Shown piece after piece: positions 34,134-41,164 of a stretch of DNA of 64,000 bases. The notes below the pieces were generated by a model. That model did no database searches. It saw nothing but the letters and a program-made list of their open reading frames with translations, and had not been told where the DNA came from. Positions within the stretch are counted from its first letter, which is position 1; each line of letters opens with the position of its first letter. The position numbers and the translations under genes were made by a program. Origin of the DNA: Sphingobacterium sp. R2 (GTDB lineage Bacteria; Bacteroidota; Bacteroidia; Sphingobacteriales; Sphingobacteriaceae); contig NZ_CP142884.1 of NCBI RefSeq assembly GCF_040760075.1, positions 5,290,637 to 5,354,636 of the forward strand, read 5' to 3'.

Positions 34134-34661
34134 CTATTCACCTGGAAAGCTAACTTTAAGAAGGTGTTTGTCAATTTCCCAACGGCCAGTACCATCTTCA
34201 CCGATTACATCGAATAATTCAAGAATGCGTCTTGCAACATACTCTTCTTCCACCTGCTCTTCCAAGAACCATTGAACAAAATTAAAGGTAACATAATCTT
34301 TTTCTTTCGCACATCTATCGGCGATGTTATTGAATTGTTCAGTAACAAACATTTCCTGTTCCAAAGTTTGTTCAAACACCCCACGGAACGACTCAAAATC
34401 TTGAGGAATACCGATCACCTCTGGAGAGATTGCACGTCCACCACGATTGTTGATATAATTGAAAAGCTTTAACATGTGTTCACGCTCTTCGTTAGATTGC
34501 TTTGCAAAAAATTCTGAAGCGTTATCCAAACCTTGATCATCACACCAAGATGACATAGCCAAATATAATGCAGAAGAGTGAGCTTCAACTTTAATTTGCG
34601 CATTCAATATATTTTCGATCTCTTCTTTCAAAGAAGATTTTAATTTCAATAAATCTTTCAT
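34134..34661 (-). CDS. Ferritin
   Basis: A 175-residue non-heme ferritin from the ATG at 34661 (MKDLLKLKSSLKEEI); upstream in-frame codons look untranslated. The four-helix bundle shows the ferroxidase ligands: Glu in the first helix, ASEFFAKQSNEEREHM with the E-x-x-H pair in the second, and the FLEEQVEEE glutamates in the fourth. It stores iron as a ferric mineral inside a 24-mer shell in the cytoplasm. It carries its own perfect -7 promoter element at 34726-34733. It fits with feoAB in the same region as part of iron handling. Confidence 0.95.
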   Translation of the reverse strand: MKDLLKLKSSLKEEIENILNAQIKVEAHSSALYLAMSSWCDDQGLDNASEFFAKQSNEEREHMLKLFNYINNRGGRAISPEVIGIPQDFESFRGVFEQTLEQEMFVTEQFNNIADRCAKEKDYVTFNFVQWFLEEQVEEEYVARRILELFDVIGEDGTGRWEIDKHLLKVSFPGE

Positions 34662-34725
34662 ATTTACCTTAAGTTTAAATTCTAAAACATGCACAGGCGA
34701 AACACATCTTCACCTGATTGTATCA

Positions 34726-34733
34726 CAAAGATA
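34726..34733 (-). promoter_or_regulatory. -7 element of the ferritin promoter
   Basis: Reverse-strand TATCTTTG is a perfect TAnnTTTG match, with a TTG 23 bases further upstream (34759-34757). The leader would be about 60 bases. Confidence 0.6.
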
Positions 34734-34983
34734 CAGCAGAACTTTAAAATTTGTATCAAGAATATGTAATACGAATTCAGTCTAAATTAGGCCAGGCGGA
34801 CACAACTTGTTTAGAATCAATACAATTACAAATACGGCTCATCAATACTTTCGATAAGCGATCAATTAAAACGATGGATACATAGTGTTGAAAATAGTGT
34901 ATGACAACAAAAGAGAAAGGACAGCAGCATGAACTGCTTCTTTAAATAAAAATTGGCTTAATACAATTCGTCTGATGTATTGA
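34734..34983. other. Non-coding stretch between ferritin promoter and next gene
   Basis: No ORF, RNA gene or clear terminator is seen. It holds TTGTTTAGAATCAA (34807-34820), a near match to a Crp/Fnr box, but not at a useful distance from a promoter. Confidence 0.4.
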
Positions 34984-35376
34984 CTACGCAAAAACTGCAA
35001 ATGGCGAAACCTGAAGACACGTTCTGATTACGCTATTCAGCTCGATCATAAATTTAGCGCCGTCTAATAATTCACGTAACTGAAGTACATCTTCGACAGC
35101 TAGGATGAAACATCTTTCCGTACGGAAGGGCATGATGATTTCGAAATCCGAAGACCGGGTAGTGTCATGAAGCATATGTTCGATATCAATGGCATCTATA
35201 CGTTTTTTGAACATGAAAAAATCAGATACCGAGAAAGAAGTAGTCTCCTTATTATATTCCAACCAGAAACAATTTTTACGGCTACATTGATAGACTTTAC
35301 CTGCCGTGGTTGAGAAAACTTCCTCCACTTGTGCTAACGGACAAACCAATTCTGACATTTTTACTTCGCTTATCAT
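34984..35376 (-). CDS. Conserved hypothetical protein, 130 residues
   Basis: A small soluble protein, no signal peptide or membrane helix. It has a Cys pattern near the start (LVCPLAQ and YQCSRKNCFWLEY) and a second half rich in alternating hydrophobic residues (FEIIMPFRTERCFILAVEDVLQLRELL). The paired C-x4-C resembles a small metal-binding or structural motif, though this is not proven. The start may be the second Met (MSELVCPLAQ, residue 7). I do not recognise a function. It stands alone, separated from raiA by a terminator. Confidence 0.65.
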   Translation of the reverse strand: MISEVKMSELVCPLAQVEEVFSTTAGKVYQCSRKNCFWLEYNKETTSFSVSDFFMFKKRIDAIDIEHMLHDTTRSSDFEIIMPFRTERCFILAVEDVLQLRELLDGAKFMIELNSVIRTCLQVSPFAVFA

Positions 35377-35482
35377 TTAAATCGATCAAAAATAAATATT
35401 ATTTATAATCAATCCAAGTAAAACTGTAGATTATTTTGATTTAATATAAATAAGGCTTTTAATCCTTCATTACCCATAAAAA

Positions 35483-35508
35483 AAGAGGCCAGTTGATACT
35501 GACCTCTT
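35483..35508 (-). terminator. Terminator after raiA
   Basis: AAGAGGCCAGT / ACTGACCTCTT with loop TGAT (one mismatched pair) and an A-run that reads as T-run on the reverse strand. It is 26 bases past the raiA stop. Confidence 0.75.
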
Positions 35509-35534
35509 ACCTGAATAACTTTATTTAATCGCTT

Positions 35535-35894
35535 TTAATCGTACTCTTCTTCCTCTTCTTCCTCTACAACAAGAACGTCATTACGATTATTGATCACGGT
35601 ATTTTTTGTTTTTGTTTTATGCTTATTTATCTGCCTACGAAGTGATTCTACAGCAATATCTGTTGCCTCTTCAAAACTTTTTGCCTGCCCCTTTGCAAAA
35701 AGCTGACTTCCTGGGATATTCAATTTAATTTCCGAAATTTTGTTTGCCTCATCATCGACATTTTCCAATCGCAGATAGCATTCGCCACCAATAATGGAAT
35801 CCAAAAACTGCTCCAATTTTCCTGTTTTCTTTTTAATAAAATCGATTAGCTTTTGATCAGCAGTAAATCGAATGGATTGCACAGTAATGTTCAT
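35535..35894 (-). CDS. raiA: Ribosome hibernation/translation inhibitor (RaiA/HPF short form)
   Basis: A 119-residue protein. The beta-alpha-beta fold is recognised in ITVQSIRFTADQKLIDFIKKKTGKLEQFL and QLFAKGQAKSFEEATDIAVESLRRQINKHK. It has an acidic tail (VVEEEEEEEYD). It binds the 30S decoding region and inactivates ribosomes in stationary phase. It follows the recombinase gene by 14 bases and is preceded by a perfect Shine-Dalgarno AAAGGAGG four bases before the ATG, unusual in this phylum. Confidence 0.92.
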   Translation of the reverse strand: MNITVQSIRFTADQKLIDFIKKKTGKLEQFLDSIIGGECYLRLENVDDEANKISEIKLNIPGSQLFAKGQAKSFEEATDIAVESLRRQINKHKTKTKNTVINNRNDVLVVEEEEEEEYD

Positions 35895-35898
35895 TTTT

Positions 35899-35906
35899 CC
35901 TCCTTT
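35899..35906 (-). promoter_or_regulatory. Strong Shine-Dalgarno of raiA
   Basis: Reverse-strand AAAGGAGG, four bases before the ATG at 35894. Almost every other gene in this window lacks such a sequence. Confidence 0.8.
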
Positions 35907-35908
35907 TT

Positions 35909-36790
35909 TTAAGCTTTTGGATGAGCTTGTTTATAAATTGACTTCAATCGTTCTGCTGAGTTATGCGTGTATACTTGTGTTGCCGCAAGTCCTGCATGCC
36001 CCAGCAGCTCTTTAATTGCATTTAAATCTGCCCCATTATCCAATAGGGCCGTTGCGAACGTATGCCTCAAAATATGAGGACTTCGCTTACCTTGTGTGGA
36101 AATCAGGGTCAACTGCCGATGTACGATATCGTAGATCAGCTTGGCGTATGCCGGCTTCCCCTCTTTAGTAACGATCAGTAAGCTATTATTAGTATCAACA
36201 AATTGCGTCGCTTTTTGTTGTAAATAGTTTTTCAATTCTTTCAATAAAAGATTATTGATCGGAACTAGGCGTTCTTTGTTCCTTTTACCTAATATAAGAA
36301 TGTTTTTATTAAAAAAATCAATATCCTGTTCTTTAATTTTCAACAATTCCGATAATCGGATGCCTGTACCAAACAATAATTCCATCACCATATAATCACG
36401 AGACGATTCAAATCCATCCTGCTCCTGCTCCATCTGGTCCAATAAGCGCACCAATTTTTCCTTTTCGACAACTACCGGTAATTTTTTAGGAGTTTTTAAC
36501 GCTTTAATAAGTGTCATGGGATTTTTGGCGATACATTCCTCACGTTGTAAAAATTTGAAATATGTTCGCAATGCAGACATGCTTCGGTTTACGGAGCTGG
36601 CATTCTTTCCAGCTTCCACCATTTGTGCAAAGTAATGCCGCAAATCACGGTACACGATATCCTGCGCCGTCAGCCCTTCCCGACACAAAAAAGAATGAAA
36701 CAGATCCAGCTCATGCTTATACGCGACAACTGTATGTTCTGAATACCTTTTCTCAATTTGCAAAAACCGAATAAACTCCTTTTCCAACAT
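35909..36790 (-). CDS. Tyrosine recombinase, XerC-like
   Basis: A 293-residue site-specific recombinase. A SAM-like N-domain (about 1-85) precedes the catalytic domain with the full tetrad and nucleophile: R145 (GTGIRLSELL), H239 and R242 (SPHILRHTFATALL), H265 (LLGHAGLAATQ) and Y274. It resolves chromosome dimers at dif or acts on a similar site. It lies between rpsU and raiA, an arrangement common in Bacteroidota, so it looks like a housekeeping Xer protein and not a phage integrase. No att site or mobile genes are nearby. Confidence 0.9.
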   Translation of the reverse strand: MLEKEFIRFLQIEKRYSEHTVVAYKHELDLFHSFLCREGLTAQDIVYRDLRHYFAQMVEAGKNASSVNRSMSALRTYFKFLQREECIAKNPMTLIKALKTPKKLPVVVEKEKLVRLLDQMEQEQDGFESSRDYMVMELLFGTGIRLSELLKIKEQDIDFFNKNILILGKRNKERLVPINNLLLKELKNYLQQKATQFVDTNNSLLIVTKEGKPAYAKLIYDIVHRQLTLISTQGKRSPHILRHTFATALLDNGADLNAIKELLGHAGLAATQVYTHNSAERLKSIYKQAHPKA

Positions 36791-36837
36791 TTTTCCCTTG
36801 CTATATGCCTTAAATTACGAACTTAAAAGCACAAAAA

Positions 36838-36864
36838 AAAGGGAAAAGCAATGCTTTTCCCTTT
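36838..36864 (-). terminator. Terminator between rpsU and the recombinase gene
   Basis: AAAGGGAAAAGC / GCTTTTCCCTTT with loop AAT, preceded by an A-run. It separates rpsU expression from the downstream recombinase/raiA pair, perhaps partly. Confidence 0.7.
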
Positions 36865-36890
36865 ATATTTTAAAATTATCAACGAATCAA

Positions 36891-37085
36891 CTAGTTAGCT
36901 AGATCTTGATTCAAAGATTGTTTGTAAATCGCTTTTTTCACTTGAATGCGACGAGTTACAGATCTCTTTTCGTAAGCTTGACGTGAACGCAACTCTCTTA
37001 AAACTCCAGTTTTTTCGAATTTCTTTTTGAAACGTTTCAATGCTCTATCTAAAGATTCTCCTTCTTTTACATTTACGATAATCAT
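36891..37085 (-). CDS. rpsU: 30S ribosomal protein bS21
   Basis: A 64-residue, very basic protein (MIIVNVKEGESLDRALKRFKKKFEKTG), the canonical bS21. In Bacteroidota bS21 helps hide the anti-Shine-Dalgarno end of 16S rRNA. Its own gene is known to keep a strong Shine-Dalgarno, which fits an autoregulatory loop. Here GAAAGGAGGT lies 11 to 12 bases before the ATG, together with a perfect -7 promoter element. Confidence 0.97.
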   Translation of the reverse strand: MIIVNVKEGESLDRALKRFKKKFEKTGVLRELRSRQAYEKRSVTRRIQVKKAIYKQSLNQDLAN

Positions 37086-37096
37086 GCGTTATATAT

Positions 37097-37105
37097 ACCT
37101 CCTTT
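37097..37105 (-). promoter_or_regulatory. Strong Shine-Dalgarno of rpsU
   Basis: Reverse-strand AAAGGAGGT, complementary to the 16S rRNA 3' tail over nine bases (ten with the preceding G). Spacing to the ATG at 37085 is 11 bases. Confidence 0.85.
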
Positions 37106-37130
37106 CGCCGCTTTTAAATTTAAAGTGGGA

Positions 37131-37138
37131 CAAAGGTA
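37131..37138 (-). promoter_or_regulatory. -7 element of the rpsU promoter
   Basis: Reverse-strand TACCTTTG is a perfect TAnnTTTG match, 45 bases before the rpsU ATG. Confidence 0.65.
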
Positions 37139-37176
37139 AGCTATTTATTTCTAAAAAGGGAAACAAAATTGTTTTT

Positions 37177-37809
37177 TTATAACAACTTGAATTCTTCCAG
37201 TAAAATTTGCAGCGGTTTCTCTTTGGTACATAATGCCGTACGCCATCCCAATTGATTAGCTGTGGCCAGGTGCTGCGGACTATCATCGATAAATAAAGTC
37301 TCTGCTGGGTCCATTTGTTGTTCTTGCATAACCAACTCAAAAATCTCCGCATCAGGTTTACGCATTCCTACCAAATGAGAGTAATAGGTCTTCTCAAAAA
37401 ACCCTTCGTTGTCTGCAACGCCATATTTCTGCTGGATATCATTCATACAATAGGCATAGTGAATAGCATTGTTATTGCTTAATAAGAAGGTTCGATATCG
37501 TTCTTTCAACTGGATTAAAATTTCATGATTACCTTGTGGCACACCAATCAGCAGGCTATTCCAGGCAGCGTCTATCTCGTCGTCTGTCAATGCGGAATTT
37601 TGGGTCAATTCTCTTATTCCATCCCGAAATTGAGCCGGATCAATTTTTCCTTTATCAAAATTATCAAAAAGTGCACTTTGACCATGATGTCCAAATACAG
37701 CATCTACATTCCCTATACCTAACTGAGTAAAAGCACCTTTCAATTTCACAAAGTCGATCATAAAGATCACATTGCCATAATCAAGAACAATATTTTTAAT
37801 TTTTTCCAT
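37177..37809 (-). CDS. HAD-superfamily hydrolase (YihX-like)
   Basis: A 210-residue phosphatase-like protein from the ATG at 37809 (MEKIKNIVLDYGNVIF). The upstream in-frame Met codons would place the start inside repeated promoter-like sequence. Motif I reads DYGNV, motif II LLSNNN, motif III has the lysine of MRKPDAEIF, and motif IV is FIDDSP. The alpha-helical cap lies between motifs I and II, as in the HAD-IA branch. Substrate is likely a small sugar phosphate or nucleotide and cannot be fixed. The second aspartate of the usual DxD in motif I is glycine, as in the YihX-type DxG variants. Confidence 0.85.
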   Translation of the reverse strand: MEKIKNIVLDYGNVIFMIDFVKLKGAFTQLGIGNVDAVFGHHGQSALFDNFDKGKIDPAQFRDGIRELTQNSALTDDEIDAAWNSLLIGVPQGNHEILIQLKERYRTFLLSNNNAIHYAYCMNDIQQKYGVADNEGFFEKTYYSHLVGMRKPDAEIFELVMQEQQMDPAETLFIDDSPQHLATANQLGWRTALCTKEKPLQILLEEFKLL

Positions 37810-37823
37810 CGAATTATTTTGAA

Positions 37824-37844
37824 ATATCGATACAAATATCGATA
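37824..37844. repeat. Two direct copies of a palindromic 9-mer upstream of the HAD gene
   Basis: ATATCGATA at 37824-37832 and 37836-37844, 12 bases apart. Each contains the palindrome TATCGATA. They overlap a near-consensus -7 (reverse-strand GATATTTG), suggesting an operator. Confidence 0.6.
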
Positions 37845-37898
37845 ATTGCATCGTCAAAAGTGCACAACAGCTGCTTAAATTGACAAAATTACAGACCT

Positions 37899-37972
37899 GC
37901 TCCTATAGCTCAGTCGGTTAGAGTAGAAGACTCATAATCTTTTGGTCCCTGGTTCGAGCCCAGGTGGGAGCA
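37899..37972 (+). tRNA. tRNA-Met (anticodon CAT)
   Basis: A 74-base cloverleaf. Acceptor GCTCCTA pairs with TGGGAGC (one wobble). The D arm is AGCTCAGTCGGTTAGAGT, the anticodon stem-loop AAGACTCATAATCTT contains CAT, and the T arm is CCTGGTTCGAGCCCAGG. CCA is not encoded. The 1-72 base pair G-C argues against the initiator. An isoleucine tRNA with modified CAT cannot be ruled out but is less likely. Confidence 0.92.
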
Positions 37973-37978
37973 CAAAGC

Positions 37979-38016
37979 AAAAAAGCGGATTTTCTAGCTA
38001 GAAAATCCGCTTTTTT
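37979..38016 (+). terminator. Terminator after tRNA-Met
   Basis: Perfect 19-base inverted repeat, AAAAAAGCGGATTTTCTAG and its complement, with T-run. It also lies beyond the convergent pectinesterase gene. Confidence 0.88.
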
Positions 38017-38050
38017 CTTTCGCATCCCGCTCGCCTTTTTGCAGCAACAG

Positions 38051-39139
38051 CTACGGCGTTATCATCTTTTTAACGTTCCAATCGCCCAGTACACGATCCA
38101 GCTTATATACATCCCGTTTTTTTTCCTGGAGCTGATGTGACCATTCCACACGCTTGGAGAGATTCGATGCCCCAGCTCCTTTCGACCCCAATTCGGCATA
38201 AAACACTGTTTTATGCTTATCTGGAAACAAGCTATCACCCTTCCAATCATTCCAACCTTCAGGAACAATATGAGCCCCCAAGGTACAGTCTACCAGAACC
38301 GTATTTGCGTAGGGACGCCACGGTCTGCCGAGAAATACTTTATCGACCGCAGCATCTGCAGCAACAAAATCACACTCCTCGAAGACATAACCGTACTTTT
38401 GCCCCTCAGGTGTAGCAGCAGCTGTAACATACGAATTTCGAAGGGATAGAATCCGGCATTGCTGAAAAAAAGCAATCCCCGGCCCGAAGATAAAATCCGT
38501 CGTTCCGCTGATACTGCAACCAAAAAAATAGCTTCTTGCACCACCTTTACCTAGATACAAGGTATCCTGAAAACCCAACAGACGGCAGTTGACCAATGCG
38601 ATCTGGTCGCCTTCTAGATGAAGTGCCACCGCCTGCCCCACTGAACCAGCTGCATTTTCGATCGTTAAATTCTTGAGGAGCACCCTACTCCCCCGAACCA
38701 ATAGGGTATAACTGCTGAATGTTCCAAGCGTAAGATCCCCCCGCTCATCTGGACAGTCAACCTGCTTACCCGCATAATCATTAAAAACAATCTTAGTATG
38801 GATAGCATCCTCACCTATAAGCTCCATATTTTCGATATACGTTGGGATCACTATTTTTTCATGATAAATTCCTTTCCTGATCCAAATCCGAACGGCCTGT
38901 CCGCCGCGAAATGCACGAACTGAATTTACAGCTGCTTGTATACTTGTAAAATCACCCTTTCCCTGTTGGTCTACTGTGATCAATTCGGGATGTGCAGCCC
39001 GGCCAGGCAGCACACGGATCGCATCCGGAAGCCACACCTCAGAAGTGTAATTATGTCCGAATGTCAATAAACAGCTAGACAAGGTCATATAAGCGATCAG
39101 GCAAATCGTTCCAATCGTTTTATTTTTAATTCTTATCAT
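38051..39139 (-). CDS. Pectinesterase family protein (exported)
   Basis: A 362-residue right-handed beta-helix enzyme from the ATG at 39139 (MIRIKNKTIGTICLIAY). A start at 39163 is possible. The hydrophobic leader ends in TLSSC, a possible lipoprotein site. Pectinesterase motifs are in order: GDFTSIQAAVNSV, GQAVALHL, the catalytic aspartates in GFQDTLY and GTTDFIFG, and the arginine of LGRPWRPYANT. It removes methyl groups from pectin at the cell surface or in the periplasm. It is a single gene, with no polygalacturonase, lyase or SusC/SusD directly beside it. Confidence 0.9.
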   Translation of the reverse strand: MIRIKNKTIGTICLIAYMTLSSCLLTFGHNYTSEVWLPDAIRVLPGRAAHPELITVDQQGKGDFTSIQAAVNSVRAFRGGQAVRIWIRKGIYHEKIVIPTYIENMELIGEDAIHTKIVFNDYAGKQVDCPDERGDLTLGTFSSYTLLVRGSRVLLKNLTIENAAGSVGQAVALHLEGDQIALVNCRLLGFQDTLYLGKGGARSYFFGCSISGTTDFIFGPGIAFFQQCRILSLRNSYVTAAATPEGQKYGYVFEECDFVAADAAVDKVFLGRPWRPYANTVLVDCTLGAHIVPEGWNDWKGDSLFPDKHKTVFYAELGSKGAGASNLSKRVEWSHQLQEKKRDVYKLDRVLGDWNVKKMITP

Positions 39140-39534
39140 ACAATTCGAGCATAAAATATTCATTTAAATTCTTAAGCTCATTTCTATAGCCAGCATGTTA
39201 TGAAATGATACCTTAGGTTTATCTGCTACTTTTTAATTTTGGTTACCAGTTAAAAATAGCTTTTTACGAATGTATTCTACTATTTTTTCTACGCAATCGA
39301 TCTCAAAATAACCATCGGCAACTACCATTCAATCTGCTTAACTCGCAATCGTCGTTGAAGGCACCAACCGCCAATCATACGCTATTGACCTTTAAGGCTT
39401 TTGCAGCAACTTTTTAACAATAGTCAAAATTTAATCAGTGGGAAGAACGAGAAATACATTTTATCTAAGCCACGTGATACAAACAGCACAAGGACGACTA
39501 CATGCATTCAGATACCAACCAAATAGCAATCTTA
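39140..39534. other. Intergenic stretch between pectinesterase and ECF sigma genes
   Basis: No ORF or RNA is recognised. It contains TGGTTACCA (39240-39248), a short palindrome of unknown meaning, and no clear TAnnTTTG element for the pectinesterase. Confidence 0.4.
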
Positions 39535-39567
39535 TTTGTAATTATTCTAAATAAAAATGTAGATTTG
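39535..39567 (+). promoter_or_regulatory. Promoter of the ECF sigma gene
   Basis: -33 TTTG (39535-39538), 21 bases, then TAGATTTG (39560-39567), a perfect TAnnTTTG. It shows that the ATG at 39580, and not the in-frame one at 39502, is used. Confidence 0.75.
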
Positions 39568-39579
39568 CGCCTTCATACC

Positions 39580-40104
39580 ATGAGACAACATTGGATAGCT
39601 ACATTGAAAGGGTCAAGTGAGGCCTTTGAATCCTTATATGACTTAGTATACAGGGAGCTTTTTGCCTACGGCATGATGCTCGGATATTCACGTGAAGCCG
39701 TAAAAGATGGTATACAACATCTATTTCTAGAATTATGGGAAAAACGTGACCGCCTGTCTCCCGTTGATAATATCAAATCATATTTGATGACATGGTTGCG
39801 GCGTATTCTGAATGACCATCGGTTATTGGATGAGAAATTGGCACTAATAAATTATCGGTCCAATGACAATGCTCCCTCACATGAAACTGTGCTCATACAA
39901 CTGGAATCCGTTCGCGAAACCAGCTCTCGCTTAAGCCAAGCTTTGAAATCCCTCACACCAAAACAAAGACAGGTAATTGATCTCAAGTTTTTTCAAAACA
40001 AGTCTTATGAACAGATTGCAACTGAAACGGGAAATAGTCAGCGTACAATCTATAACCTTGTTTATGAATCTATTAAGATTCTAAAGAAAAAAAATGAAAA
40101 ATAA
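39580..40104 (+). CDS. ECF-family RNA polymerase sigma factor (FecI-like)
   Basis: A 174-residue sigma-70 factor from the ATG at 39580. Region 2 is seen in EAFESLYDLVYRELFAYGMM and IQHLFLELWEKRD. Region 4 ends in LTPKQRQVIDLKFFQNKSYEQIATETGNSQRTIYNLVYESIK with a clear HTH. It is followed by a FecR-type anti-sigma gene and a SusC receptor with an STN domain, so it belongs to a cell-surface signalling module in which the receptor reports its ligand to FecR and frees the sigma factor. It probably drives the genes that follow. Confidence 0.92.
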   Translation: MRQHWIATLKGSSEAFESLYDLVYRELFAYGMMLGYSREAVKDGIQHLFLELWEKRDRLSPVDNIKSYLMTWLRRILNDHRLLDEKLALINYRSNDNAPSHETVLIQLESVRETSSRLSQALKSLTPKQRQVIDLKFFQNKSYEQIATETGNSQRTIYNLVYESIKILKKKNEK

Positions 40105-41164
40105 TCCGGTAAAAAACCGGATTTCTCTCCTCTACACTCATATATACATGAAAAAAATTTACAACGATAGCGTTGATTTAATAACGGATGAGAGCTTTGT
40201 GTCTTATCACAATGGAAACGCAAAACGCGCGGAAATTCATTTTTGGACGATATGGATTGCAGAAAATCCAGATAAATTACATCTTGTTACCGAAGCAAGG
40301 ACGATGTTGAATGCCATAAACGTGCATATCAGCGAAGCGGAATTTCAGGTTGAAAAAGATAAACTATTGGCGAAGCTGGAAAGCAAAGCACCTGCAAAAG
40401 CACATCGGCTTGGAGGAAAATGGCGATGGATTGCTGCTGCTTCTATCCTGCTCATCGCTATATTTTCATTCCATCAGATTTTTTTAAAAGGCACAACTCC
40501 GCCTACGCTCACCTTACAACCTACTTCCACCGAAGAATGGCTTCATGTCTCCGCCCAAAATGGCAGAATAATGAAGGTTAACCTCAGTGATGGAAGCCAG
40601 ATTACGTTAATGGGTGGAAGTACACTACACTATCCAAAACATTTCGGTAAGGATACCATGTGTGTTCTGCTGAACGGTGATGCACACTTTAATATTTCAA
40701 AAAACGCAGGCCGTACATTTGCAGTAGAAACAGATAATGCCATAGTGACGGTATTGGGGACACAATTTTTGGTGGAGCAAGCTGATTCAAAAAATACACG
40801 TGTAAGTTTGTTTTCCGGAAAGATTAGATTGACCAACCGCAACAATAAAAGACAAATGCTGCTCAGTCCCGGGCAACAGGGGTATGTCACCAATACAACT
40901 ATCCATCTCGATAAATTTGCGCCCACACAGATCAATAATTTTCCGGAAGGTATTTTACATTTTCAAAATGCTTCTTTCGCTGAAGTCGCTCGGAAAATGA
41001 AGCAATATTATGGAATCAACCTCTCCCTCCGCAAACCCAATGCGCGATGGAGATATACCGGCCATTTTGAGAAGCTGCCTGTTGAGGCTGCACTCGCCGC
41101 GATTTGTTTTTCAAAAAAATTGTCATCAAAAAAAATAGCAACAGATACGTATGTGCTCTATTAA
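40094..41164 (+). CDS. FecR-family anti-sigma factor / signal transducer
   Basis: A 356-residue protein; the ATG at 40148 (MKKIYNDSVDLI) is an alternative start, 18 residues shorter and without overlap to the sigma gene. A cytoplasmic N-terminal sigma-binding part runs to about residue 112, one membrane helix (IAAASILLIAIFSFHQIF) covers about 115-132, and a periplasmic FecR domain (SDGSQITLMGGSTLHYPKHF, VLGTQFLVE) follows. The C-terminal DUF4974-like domain (ILHFQNASFAEVARKMKQYYG) contacts the receptor STN domain. It holds the sigma factor until the receptor signals. It overlaps the SusC start by 14 bases. Confidence 0.9.
   Translation: MKNNPVKNRISLLYTHIYMKKIYNDSVDLITDESFVSYHNGNAKRAEIHFWTIWIAENPDKLHLVTEARTMLNAINVHISEAEFQVEKDKLLAKLESKAPAKAHRLGGKWRWIAAASILLIAIFSFHQIFLKGTTPPTLTLQPTSTEEWLHVSAQNGRIMKVNLSDGSQITLMGGSTLHYPKHFGKDTMCVLLNGDAHFNISKNAGRTFAVETDNAIVTVLGTQFLVEQADSKNTRVSLFSGKIRLTNRNNKRQMLLSPGQQGYVTNTTIHLDKFAPTQINNFPEGILHFQNASFAEVARKMKQYYGINLSLRKPNARWRYTGHFEKLPVEAALAAICFSKKLSSKKIATDTYVLY

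Noticed and set aside
34807..34820. TTGTTTAGAATCAA as a third Crp/Fnr box
   Set aside because: It is about 80 bases from the ferritin -7 element and lacks the extended block found upstream of the pirin and receiver-like genes.
35909..36790. Phage or integron integrase
   Set aside because: The gene sits between rpsU and raiA as in many Bacteroidota and has no att sites, repeats or mobile genes around it.
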